Shown one piece after another: positions 14,596-22,340 of a stretch of 42,106 nt of DNA. Below the pieces are notes generated by a model. The model was given only the letters and a program-made list of their open reading frames with translations, made no database searches and had not been told where the DNA came from. The first letter of the stretch is position 1, and the number at the start of each line of letters is the position of its first letter. This DNA is from CAYXFZ01 sp964464385 (GTDB lineage Bacteria > Planctomycetota > UBA1135): positions 1 to 42,106 of the forward strand of contig CAYXFZ010000005.1 of assembly GCA_964464385.1 (NCBI GenBank), given 5' to 3'. Both the position numbers and the translations under genes were made by a program.

Positions 14596-16060
14596 GGATC
14601 CTCGCCACAGCAGAGGCCCAAGCTGCACGGCGTGTTTGCCGTTCTTCCTGATCCATGTCGGGAGAGAATCGTTGGTCGATGGGGGGGGCACCCACCGGCC
14701 AGTCGGGTAGGTCCAGGCCCAAAGCGGCCATGCGGCCGGCACCGACGATGGTCGTTTCCAGGATCGTTGGTCGCTCGAGGGTCAAATCCAAGATGTCGGC
14801 TAAAAACTGCATGGCCAAGCCATTGCTAGAAAGACCTCCATCCACGCGCAGGCTGGAAGACGCGGGTGCACCGTCGGCCCGCATGGACTCCAAGAGATCT
14901 GCAGTCTGGTGGCCGACTGACTCCAGTGCGGCAAGGGTGATTTCAGCCGGACCACTGCCCCGGGTCAGGCCCAATAGGGCGCCCCGCGCATCCGGGTCCC
15001 ACCAAGGGGCCCCAAGTCCGGTGAATGCAGGAACCAAATGCACCTGACTGCGCGGATCCGCCTGCGCGGCCAAGGCCTCGGACTCCTGGGCGTGCTTGAG
15101 GATGCCGAGCCCGTCGCGCAACCACTGAATGGTGGAGCCGGCGTTGTAAACGGATCCTTCCAGAGCGTATTCGGTGGCACCATTCAAGCGCCATGCGACC
15201 GTGGTCAGCATGCGATTGTGGGAGGGAATGGGACGACTGCCCGTATTTAGAAGCACAAAACAGCCGGTGCCAAAGGTGCACTTCATGGAGCCTGGTTCAA
15301 GGCATCCTTGACCCCAGGTTGCTGCCTGTTGGTCGCCGAGCACGCCGCGAATGGGGAGAGAACGGCCAGAAATTTCGGCGGAGGTCACCCCAAAATCTGC
15401 GTTGCTGTCCCGGACCTCAGGGAGAAGGGAAGCCGGAATGTTGAAAAACCGGAGCAGTTCCTCATCCCATTCTTGGGAGTGGATGTTGAAGAGGAGAGTG
15501 CGGGACGCATTGCTGGCATCCGTGGCATGCACTTGGCCACCCGTCATCCGCCATATGAGAAAACAATCCACCGTTCCCAAGCGCAGTCGGCCAGCCTCGG
15601 CCGCCGTCCGCGCGCCGGGAATTTCTTCCAGCAACCACGAGATTTTGGATGCGGAAAAATAAGGATCCAGGAGGAGTCCCGTTTTGGACCTGACCATGTC
15701 CTCCGCACCCTCAGATCGCCAGCGGGCACAAAGGGACGCGGTGCGCCGATCCTGCCAGACTAGGGCTGGGTGAATGGGAACGCCAGTCTCGGCATCCCAA
15801 AGGAGGACCGTTTCTCGCTGGTTGGTGATGCCGATTCCACGGAGCTCGGCCCCTCTCGCGTCGGCGGCCTCGGCCGCCCTTTTGCAGACGGAAAGAGTGG
15901 CCCGCCAAATTTCTTCCGGGTCATGTTCGACCTGGCCGGGTTTGGGGTAAGACTGGCCAAGCTCTTCTTGCGCCATCCCATGGAGTTGAAGATCGGGCCC
16001 AATGGTTACGGCGCGAGTGCTGGTCGTGCCCTGGTCGAGAGCGAGGATGCGCGTGGTCAC
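14585..16060 (-). CDS. glpK: Glycerol kinase
   Basis: Phosphorylates glycerol to glycerol 3-phosphate with ATP (cytosol). It has 491 residues, the usual length. FGGY-kinase signatures: LALDQGTTSTRA at the N-terminus, GITNQRETVLLWD, ALVWQDRRT, the Trp-Arg glycerol-site region, VLGDQQAATWGQ, GTGCFVLLNTG, and the C-terminal LRVDGGLSSNGLAMQFLAD. The commonly conserved 'ETTALGAAYLAG' reads ETTIVGAGRMAA, a mild departure. The start is GTG at 16060, directly giving the family N-terminus; no ribosome-binding site is evident. It diverges by 17 bases from the sulfatase-TPR gene and runs convergently into arsC. No glpF or glpD is adjacent. Confidence 0.95.
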   Translation of the reverse strand: MTTRILALDQGTTSTRAVTIGPDLQLHGMAQEELGQSYPKPGQVEHDPEEIWRATLSVCKRAAEAADARGAELRGIGITNQRETVLLWDAETGVPIHPALVWQDRRTASLCARWRSEGAEDMVRSKTGLLLDPYFSASKISWLLEEIPGARTAAEAGRLRLGTVDCFLIWRMTGGQVHATDASNASRTLLFNIHSQEWDEELLRFFNIPASLLPEVRDSNADFGVTSAEISGRSLPIRGVLGDQQAATWGQGCLEPGSMKCTFGTGCFVLLNTGSRPIPSHNRMLTTVAWRLNGATEYALEGSVYNAGSTIQWLRDGLGILKHAQESEALAAQADPRSQVHLVPAFTGLGAPWWDPDARGALLGLTRGSGPAEITLAALESVGHQTADLLESMRADGAPASSSLRVDGGLSSNGLAMQFLADILDLTLERPTILETTIVGAGRMAALGLDLPDWPVGAPPIDQRFSPDMDQEERQTRRAAWASAVARILSS

Positions 16061-16077
16061 AGAAGCAGAGGCTAACG

Positions 16078-18288
16078 ATGCGGGTCGCTAGGCTATTCAA
16101 AATGGAATGGTCGGGAAAGACCCTGGTTGCTTGGTTGGTGTTCCTTTGCGGTTCCTGTGGTGGAGAATCCAGTTCCGTTCCGCGCAACCTCTTGCTGATC
16201 ACCTTCGATACAACGCGGGCCGATCGCTTGGGATGTTACGGACACGAATCCGCTCAAACTCCGGTTGTGGATGCTTTGGCTGCCAATGGAGCCCGATTCC
16301 TGAATTGCTTTTCCCCGACTCCTGTGACTTTGCCCTCGCACGCGACTTTATTGACGGGAATGGAGCCCTGGCATCACGGGGCGCGCAACAATGCCACCCA
16401 TCTCTTGCCGCCCAGCGTGCATACTCTCGCAGAGGCTTTGCAGGCCGACGATTTCCAAAACGCAGCCGTAGTTTCGGCCATGGTATTGGATTCCCGTTAT
16501 GGTTTGGATCAGGGTTTTGCCCTTTATGACGACGATTTGTCGAGCGCCGATGTCGTTGCTGATTTTATGTTTCGGGAAACGCGGGCCAGCAATACGACTG
16601 ATCGTGCTTTGAAGTGGTTGCAGGCAAAGGAGGCCGGCCGTTGGTTCCTGTGGGTGCACTATTTCGATCCCCACGCCGACCGAAGGGCCCCCGAGCCCTG
16701 GGCCTCCGAAGTAGCGGATCCATATGACGCGGAAATTGCCTATACAGATTTTGAACTAGGCCGCTTGGTGGAAGGTCTGCAGGGGGCAGGGGAGTGGGAG
16801 GACACTCTAGTCGTGTTCACGGCCGATCATGGGGAGTCTTTGGGAGAGCACGGCGAACGCACCCACGGTCTGTTCCTCTACGATGCCACGACCCGTGTGC
16901 CCTTGATTTTGAAGCATTCATCCTTGCCTCAGGGAGTTGGCTTCGAGGGTGCTGTTGGCCTAGTGGATCTTGCTCCTACGGTCCTGGATCTCCTGCAAGT
17001 TCCTGGTCGGGCCATGGATGGGAAGTCCTTGGTGCCCGTTTTGCGTGGGGATGCTGGCCGTCGCGCGCCGGTATATCAAGAATCGAGGTTTCCCTTTTAT
17101 GGCCATGGCATGGCGGATCTGCGGGCCCTGCGTGGCGATGACTTTCGTTACATCCTCGCCCCTCGGGAAGAATATTACGACTTGCAGGAAGATCCCCGGG
17201 AATTGCACAACCTTCATGAAAAGGATGCCGCCCCTTCTCTTCGCTGGCAAAATTGGTTGACCGCAAGTCTGCCAGAAACAGAAGCGGATTCCATGGCTCG
17301 CAACTTGACCGATCTTTCGGTCGAGGAACGCCAAGCTTTAGCCTCCTTGGGTTATGTTTGGTCGGAGGAGTCCTCGATCCCTTTGTCAGCAAATTCCCCT
17401 TTGCGCCCCGACCCCAAAGATCGCGTTGCATTCTGGGAACGCAACAACAAGATCTACGAACTCGTTCGCTTGGAATCTTGGGCGGAATTGGGGCCACTCT
17501 TGCTGGCCGCATTGCAGGAGAATCCCGAATCCTTGGAGTCGAGGAAAATTTGGGTGCGCACGCTTTTGGCCACCGACCGGCCCCAGGAAGCTCGCCAGCA
17601 GGCGGTCTTGGCGGCTACTCTCCCGGGTGTATCCGGCGAGGTTTTTCTATTGTTGGCAGAGTCCTTGCGTGCCTGTGGCGAAGTGGGTTGGAGATCGGCG
17701 ATTGCCCGAGCGCAAGTCGCCAATTCCCTGGATCCCGATCCCGACATCCGATTGGGGGACTACCTTGTGGAGGACGGTCTCCATGCGGAGGCCGAACAAG
17801 CATTCCGTCGGGCGCTTGTTCTGGATGACTCCAGTGCCGCTGCTTGGATGGGATTGGCCCGCATTGCGCGGCGGAATGGCCATGGCCAAGATGCCGAGGC
17901 TCACCTTCGCCGTTCCTTGGCCTTGGATGCCTCTTCTTCGGAGGCCTGGTTTGCGCTTGGTGTCATTCTTCTGTCCGCTGGAAATATGGAGGAGGCCGAA
18001 GCCTGTTTCTTGGCCACCCTGCAACGCCAAAAGAATCACGTACGGGCTTGGGTGAACTTGGGCAATGTGGCCCAACGGCAAAGTCAGGGAGAGCAGGCCG
18101 AGGCCCATTATCGCCAAGCCTTGACTCTCCGACCTCGCCACCTGGAGGCCAATTTTAATCTTGGTGTTCTTCTATTGGAGCGCCAAGATCCCGCTGCTAC
18201 CGAATTTTTCCAACGGGTTCTCGAGGTTCGCCCGGAAGACTCTCGAGCTTTCGACCTGTTGCGGGAGGCCCAGGGCCTGAAATCCTGA
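16078..18288 (+). CDS. Sulfatase-superfamily lipoprotein fused to TPR repeats
   Basis: Exported 736-residue lipoprotein with two parts. Residues 1-27 form a signal ending in the lipobox CGSC. The sulfatase/phosphatase-superfamily domain (about 36-430) has TFDTTRADRLGCYGH, PVTLPSHATLLTG, a DPH segment and TADHGESLGEHG. The nucleophile position is Thr84 (TLPSH), not the Cys/Ser needed for formylglycine, so a classical sulfatase is unlikely. After LGYVWSEES comes a helical linker and about four TPR units (about 569-736) that probably bind a protein partner. ATG at 16078 has GAGG 6 bases upstream; ATG at 16102 is an alternative with an equally good signal peptide. Related to the proteins at 4297 and 39385, which lack TPRs. 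Confidence 0.87.
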   Translation: MRVARLFKMEWSGKTLVAWLVFLCGSCGGESSSVPRNLLLITFDTTRADRLGCYGHESAQTPVVDALAANGARFLNCFSPTPVTLPSHATLLTGMEPWHHGARNNATHLLPPSVHTLAEALQADDFQNAAVVSAMVLDSRYGLDQGFALYDDDLSSADVVADFMFRETRASNTTDRALKWLQAKEAGRWFLWVHYFDPHADRRAPEPWASEVADPYDAEIAYTDFELGRLVEGLQGAGEWEDTLVVFTADHGESLGEHGERTHGLFLYDATTRVPLILKHSSLPQGVGFEGAVGLVDLAPTVLDLLQVPGRAMDGKSLVPVLRGDAGRRAPVYQESRFPFYGHGMADLRALRGDDFRYILAPREEYYDLQEDPRELHNLHEKDAAPSLRWQNWLTASLPETEADSMARNLTDLSVEERQALASLGYVWSEESSIPLSANSPLRPDPKDRVAFWERNNKIYELVRLESWAELGPLLLAALQENPESLESRKIWVRTLLATDRPQEARQQAVLAATLPGVSGEVFLLLAESLRACGEVGWRSAIARAQVANSLDPDPDIRLGDYLVEDGLHAEAEQAFRRALVLDDSSAAAWMGLARIARRNGHGQDAEAHLRRSLALDASSSEAWFALGVILLSAGNMEEAEACFLATLQRQKNHVRAWVNLGNVAQRQSQGEQAEAHYRQALTLRPRHLEANFNLGVLLLERQDPAATEFFQRVLEVRPEDSRAFDLLREAQGLKS

Positions 18289-18376
18289 AATAGCCACTTT
18301 ATTTTTTGGCAATCCTTCGGATTTGGGGCGATGGTTTCAATGGAATCCGCTTGTCCCTATTGCTGGGACGGTTGCC

Positions 18377-18502
18377 ATGAAACCTGATCCTCCCTTGGAA
18401 CCTCCTCCTTCCGATCCTGACGAACAGGACGACTTCCTCGTCGGTCAGCCCGAGGAGGAAGACGAGCGATTGCGTGCCGGTCCCGGCGAAAGCAATCAGT
18501 AG
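18377..18502 (+). CDS. Possible small acidic Pro-rich protein
   Basis: An ORF of 41 codons from ATG 18377 to TAG 18502, too short for standard gene calling. The product is very acidic and Pro/Asp/Glu-rich (begins MKPDPPLEPPPSDPDEQ), with no signal peptide or membrane segment. It lies 88 bases after the sulfatase-TPR gene on the same strand and its last 7 bases overlap the convergent lipoprotein gene. No good ribosome-binding site is seen and no family is recognised, so it may be spurious. Confidence 0.3.
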   Translation: MKPDPPLEPPPSDPDEQDDFLVGQPEEEDERLRAGPGESNQ

Positions 18503-19038
18503 AAGATCGCGTAGCCGAGCAAGAGGCTTGTGCTCGTGATCTCGAGTGGGCCCGACGCCAAATCGTAAGAGTTGTTGGCGTAGCGGAGTGAGGCTTCCAG
18601 AGCCGTGCTCGGCGTCAAAAATTGGGAGATTCCAGCCGATCCGGACCAAGACAAACCGCCATCCGAATCCCCATCCAAATCAATGTTGGCGTAACCCGCC
18701 GAGGCCTCCGCCCAGGCTCGGGCATTGCCTTTCTGCTGAAACCAATACCGACCGTAAAGGGCAATGCCCATGGAATTGGAATTGCTATTTCCGTCCTCCT
18801 GATCAAAGTAGTCCAAATCCAGGCCGATCTCCATCGTGGAATTGAGAAATGCACCGGTTTGGGCCGACGCTTGCAAGGTGGTGACTTCCGTCGCACTGCC
18901 GCTGTCCTCGACCTCCGAGGCATCCCAGCCGGCAGAAAAGGAGGAGCGGGATGTTCCCGACTGGAAGACCAAACCCTCGGAAGTCTGACAGGAGGCAGAC
19001 AAGACAGTTGGAAGCAAGAGGAGCAGGCGGGGTTGCAT
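18496..19038 (-). CDS. Outer-membrane beta-barrel-like lipoprotein
   Basis: A 180-residue exported protein starting at the ATG at 19038 (MQPRLLLLLPTVLSASC); the frame is open upstream to 19209 but that part lies inside the next gene. The lipobox SASC puts the lipid on Cys17. The mature part alternates hydrophobic and polar residues in about eight strands (for example TMEIGLDLDYF, MGIALYGRYWF, ARAWAEASAGYAN, LEASLRYANNSYDL), ending in SLLLGYAIFY, an aromatic C-terminus typical of outer-membrane barrels. An OmpA/opacity-like small barrel is likely; function unknown. A strong terminator separates it from the upstream gene, so it presumably has its own promoter, which I could not identify. Confidence 0.65.
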   Translation of the reverse strand: MQPRLLLLLPTVLSASCQTSEGLVFQSGTSRSSFSAGWDASEVEDSGSATEVTTLQASAQTGAFLNSTMEIGLDLDYFDQEDGNSNSNSMGIALYGRYWFQQKGNARAWAEASAGYANIDLDGDSDGGLSWSGSAGISQFLTPSTALEASLRYANNSYDLASGPLEITSTSLLLGYAIFY

Positions 19039-19053
19039 GGCACAAGAGTAACG

Positions 19054-19087
19054 AAAAAGGCCGACGCGGAGTAAATCCGCGTCGGCC
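19054..19087 (-). terminator. Rho-independent terminator of the secreted-protein gene at 19110-20039
   Basis: A perfect 12-bp stem (19059-19070 paired with 19076-19087, arms GGCCGACGCGGA and its complement) with a 5-base loop, followed on the minus strand by five T residues (19058-19054). It lies 22 bases beyond the stop of the 19110 gene and ahead of the lipoprotein start at 19038. Confidence 0.88.
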
Positions 19088-19109
19088 CATGAGGGGGAGA
19101 GGCCGAGTC

Positions 19110-20039
19110 TTACTGAATGAGGTTCATCGAGACGTTGCTGGTGATCCCGGTTTGCAAGCCCTGGAACCAAACCGTGAGTCCCGGCAGATTGGGGGTGGTT
19201 GCCGACCAACTGGCATCTCCATTGGCGTCCGAGGAGCCCAGGAAGAGGGGCTTGGCTTTGGCAATGTCCAGAGTGACTCCCAGTTTCGGGACGGAAGTGC
19301 TACCCAAACCCCTGACGCTAAAGCCAATGTAGGCGCCTGTGTTGGGAAGGCCACCGGTGAGGTCAAAGTAGGCCGTAGTGTTGGAGACTAGGGCGGAGAC
19401 CGTCAACTTCAGGGTGGGACTGGAGACCGGGGCGGAGGCGTAAACATCCCCGTTGATACCAAAGGTGAAGGTAATTCCACTCACGCTATCCGAAAATGAG
19501 AGCGCGACGGGAACATGAACAGTCACGGTGCTTCCGTTTTGAGTAAGCGAACCGTTGGATGTGAAGGGAGGGACAACGGTGCCGGCCAGCGGAATAATGG
19601 TTGTAGTTCCGAGGGCGTCAACTTGGACAGTGCCACCATTGAATGTCGGAGTGATGCTGGCAGCGAATGCGCCGGATGAGGAATTGACAGGAGTCGAACC
19701 ACTAAAGTAGGCAAGGTCAATTGCGCTGATCCAGATCTCGGCGATCGGTGGAAAGAAGGGAATTGGGTTATCCACATAGCCATACAGGGTCGTCGGATTG
19801 GTACCCACAGAGCCGTCTTTAAAGGAGACTGTGCCAAATGGAGCAGAGGCGGAACCGGCAATGAACGTTACCGTTCCCGTTGCATTGAAATTCTTGTTGC
19901 CCTTTACAGCACCCAGACTGGTCGTACCGGACCAAGTCATGGCCGAGGCATTTTGATCCACAGCAGCGTCGTATTGAACCTGAGCAAAAGCGGGGTTAGT
20001 TGCGGCAAGCGCGAGCAAGGAAGCGAGAAGCGGTTTCAT
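19110..20039 (-). CDS. Secreted Ser/Thr-rich beta protein with shared C-terminal module
   Basis: A 309-residue exported protein of unknown function. It has a clear signal peptide (MKPLLASLLALAATNPAFA|QV). The mature chain is rich in Thr, Ser, Gly and Val with strand-like alternation, as in secreted beta-sandwich proteins. The last 45 residues (SSDANGDASWSATTP, then GLTVWFQGLQ, then SNVSMNLIQ) match a shorter version of the module at the ends of the proteins at 9335, 22321 and 25290. ATG at 20039. On the minus strand, TATAGT about 60 bases upstream of the ATG looks like a -10 box, but no matching -35 was found. It ends at the terminator at 19054-19087, so it is transcribed alone. Confidence 0.7.
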   Translation of the reverse strand: MKPLLASLLALAATNPAFAQVQYDAAVDQNASAMTWSGTTSLGAVKGNKNFNATGTVTFIAGSASAPFGTVSFKDGSVGTNPTTLYGYVDNPIPFFPPIAEIWISAIDLAYFSGSTPVNSSSGAFAASITPTFNGGTVQVDALGTTTIIPLAGTVVPPFTSNGSLTQNGSTVTVHVPVALSFSDSVSGITFTFGINGDVYASAPVSSPTLKLTVSALVSNTTAYFDLTGGLPNTGAYIGFSVRGLGSTSVPKLGVTLDIAKAKPLFLGSSDANGDASWSATTPNLPGLTVWFQGLQTGITSNVSMNLIQ

Positions 20040-20133
20040 GGATGTTTGAGGGAATGGGTTCGATGAGGAAGGGGGCAGAATGGAACCGATTCATTTCACT
20101 ATACGACGAAAAAGGTGTTTGATCGGACCGCTT

Positions 20134-20913
20134 TCAGGCAGAATCGGCAAATTCCAGACACAGAGGGGCATGATCCGAGTATTTCGGCTCGGGGTGGACT
20201 AGAGCAACCTTGGCTCTCCGTGCCAATCCCGGGGTTGCGACCTGATAGTCCAAACGCCATCCCACGTTGTTTTCTCTTGCTCGACCTCGATTGGACCACC
20301 AAGTGTATCCGGAACCCGTGGCCTTCGGGTGGAGTTTGCGAAACAGATCCGTCCAACCTTCTTCGCCAAACACTTGGCCCATCCAGGCCCTTTCTTGGGG
20401 GAGAAATCCCGAGTTTTTCTGGTTGCTCCGCCAATTTTTGAGGTCGTCTTTGGTGTGGGCAATGTTCCAATCTCCGCAAATCAAAACATGACGTTTGGAT
20501 CTTCGCTTGGCTTGCAACCACGGGATCATGCGGGCCATCCAAGCCTCTTTGATGCCTTGCCGGTCATCGGAGGAACTACCCGAGGGCAAATAAAGAGAGA
20601 CCAAAGTAAAACGGCCAAAGTCGGTCTCCAGCAGTCGCCCTTCATGGTCCAAGTCTGGCCATCCCAATCCCGTGCGAATCCGATCTGGCGCTTGCCGCGA
20701 CCAGATGGAAACGCCACTATAGCCCGGACGTTTGGCGTGGAGCCACGTGGCGTGCATGCCCGCTGGCTTCAGCATGGACGGGGTGAGTTGGTGGTCTTGA
20801 ATCCTCGTTTCTTGGGCACAGACGAAATCTGGTTTTTCTTTTTGCAACCACTCCTCAAATCCCTTGGCCCAAGCCGAGCGGATGCCGTTCAAATTGATGC
20901 TGACAACTTTCAT
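20134..20913 (-). CDS. xthA: Exodeoxyribonuclease III (AP endonuclease)
   Basis: Cuts DNA at abasic sites and degrades 3' ends in base-excision repair. It has 259 residues, the family length. Seen: the N-terminal MKVVSINLNGIRSAW, metal-binding Glu in VCAQETRI, the YSGVSIWSR segment, ICGDWNIAH with catalytic Asp/Asn, RLDYQVATPGL, and SDHAPLCLEF with the final Asp-His pair. The start is the ATG at 20913; a TTG at 20919 is possible. It follows the SMUG1-type glycosylase gene by 6 bases, so the enzyme making abasic sites and the enzyme cutting them are co-transcribed. Confidence 0.95.
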   Translation of the reverse strand: MKVVSINLNGIRSAWAKGFEEWLQKEKPDFVCAQETRIQDHQLTPSMLKPAGMHATWLHAKRPGYSGVSIWSRQAPDRIRTGLGWPDLDHEGRLLETDFGRFTLVSLYLPSGSSSDDRQGIKEAWMARMIPWLQAKRRSKRHVLICGDWNIAHTKDDLKNWRSNQKNSGFLPQERAWMGQVFGEEGWTDLFRKLHPKATGSGYTWWSNRGRARENNVGWRLDYQVATPGLARRAKVALVHPEPKYSDHAPLCLEFADSA

Positions 20914-20919
20914 GTTCAA

Positions 20920-21624
20920 TCAGAGCAGACCCAATTCTTGCAGTTGCCGATCCACTTGCGGGGCCCAGCCCCGATTGGCAGCAGGACTGGCCGGACTCGG
21001 GTGCAAGATGGTGCCGAATCCAACGTTTGAGTCGGCCAGCGCTCGCTCGGCTTGCTTGCGGGCAAAAACACCAACGCCGACGACCATGCTTGGTCGGAGG
21101 GTGGTAATGGCCTGCCGCAAATGGTCATCACATGCCCGGATCAATGGGTCTCGCTCTTTCTGGGGCAACTTGTCCGGAGTCCGGTTGCGACCGCTTTCTT
21201 CCAGAAAGGCCAAGGGGCACCAGTTGAGAATAAAGAAAGACTGGAAGAACTCTTCCGGAGTCCCAAAGCGATCCTTGGCCCAGCTCCAGAGGCGTTTGCC
21301 GCTCACTTCGGACCGCTTGCAGGCGAGTCCCTCGATGGGACGCTTGGGGTGTTGCGCTTGCGGGGGCCGAACCGTGCCCTCGATGTGTAGCCAATCTCGG
21401 ACGGCGTTTACTTCGCCAAAGGGCACCCCCGTCTGCACCATGCCCCATGGGCCAGGATTCATGCCCAACAAAACGGCAGGAGCGCCGGGCTGGGCCCGCC
21501 TCAGCCATTCCCGGTGTAATTCCCAGGCGTAGTCCAAGGGGCGATAGACCGTATGGATCGGTTTGGAAAAGACCAGATCCTGAGTGGCTTGGCGAAGACG
21601 CTCTGCGGCAGCGACGAGAGGCAA
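20920..21624 (-). CDS. SMUG1-type uracil-DNA glycosylase
   Basis: Removes uracil (in known members also oxidised pyrimidines) from DNA. A 234-residue protein with motifs of the SMUG1 branch of the uracil glycosylase superfamily: GMNPGPWGMVQTGVPFGEV (motif 1, about 54-72) and HPSPASPAANRGW near the C-terminus (motif 2), with KPIHTVYRPLDYAW upstream as in SMUG1 proteins. The start is a TTG at 21624, with AGGA ten bases upstream. No better start fits the family N-terminus. It is the first gene of a two-gene operon with xthA and diverges from the methyltransferase gene. Confidence 0.9.
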   Translation of the reverse strand: MPLVAAAERLRQATQDLVFSKPIHTVYRPLDYAWELHREWLRRAQPGAPAVLLGMNPGPWGMVQTGVPFGEVNAVRDWLHIEGTVRPPQAQHPKRPIEGLACKRSEVSGKRLWSWAKDRFGTPEEFFQSFFILNWCPLAFLEESGRNRTPDKLPQKERDPLIRACDDHLRQAITTLRPSMVVGVGVFARKQAERALADSNVGFGTILHPSPASPAANRGWAPQVDRQLQELGLL

Positions 21625-21665
21625 GGATGAGGATCCTAAAGTCGCGTCGCCCTATTCTTGGGGGC

Positions 21666-22340
21666 ATGGCCCTGCCCCGAATCCTGGAACCGGAGGTTAT
21701 GGATAGCGAAAGCGATTCCATGGCCTATGAAATCATGGACCACGCTGGCCCCAACGCCGCATTCGTGGATCGTTTGCTGGAACTCGGTGCAGGCGGGAGA
21801 ATGCTGGATATTGGCACCGGCCCGGGCCATATTCCGGTGTTGGTTTGTCAAGCAATTCTCGATTGCGAAGTGATCGCCGTAGATCTGGCAGAATCCATGT
21901 TGGCATTCGCCGAGGAAAAACGCCAAGCAAACGATTTATCCTCCCGCTTGGAGTTCCGCTTGGCGGATGCAAAAAACCTCCCTTTCAATGATCAGCAGTT
22001 CGATACCGTCTGGAGCAACACCATCCTTCATCACATCCCGGATCCTCACCTCTTTTTACGGGAGGCCTGGCGGGTTTTGCGCCCGGGTGGCGCGCTCTTG
22101 ATTCGAGATCTCTTCCGTCCCGATTCGGAAGAGGAATTGACTTCCTTGGTGCGCACCTATGCCGGTCAGGAAGCACCGTTGGCTCAAGAGCTGTTTCGTG
22201 CCAGCTTGCACGCAGCGCTGACCCCGGAAGAGTTGACCACCACGGCTCAAGCCTGTGGGCTCGAGGGTTGCGTCGTGGTGGTCGATACCGATCGCCACAT
22301 GTCCCTGCAAAGGGGAACAGTCAGAGAATCGTCTTGCTGA
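21666..22340 (+). CDS. Class I SAM-dependent methyltransferase
   Basis: A 224-residue cytosolic methyltransferase, substrate unknown. SAM-binding motif I is MLDIGTGPGH (about 46-55), followed by VIAVDLAESML, RLADAKNLPF, VWSNTILHHIPDP and LRPGGALLIRDLFRP, the order typical of UbiE/methyltransferase-11 proteins. I start at the ATG at 21666 (MALPRILEPEVMDSE) because the MALPRILEPEVMDS opening fits a family N-terminus; in-frame upstream ATGs (21627, 21447) lie within or against the divergent glycosylase gene. A GGGGG stretch just precedes the ATG. Its final 20 bases overlap the convergent propeller gene. Confidence 0.86.
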   Translation: MALPRILEPEVMDSESDSMAYEIMDHAGPNAAFVDRLLELGAGGRMLDIGTGPGHIPVLVCQAILDCEVIAVDLAESMLAFAEEKRQANDLSSRLEFRLADAKNLPFNDQQFDTVWSNTILHHIPDPHLFLREAWRVLRPGGALLIRDLFRPDSEEELTSLVRTYAGQEAPLAQELFRASLHAALTPEELTTTAQACGLEGCVVVVDTDRHMSLQRGTVRESSC

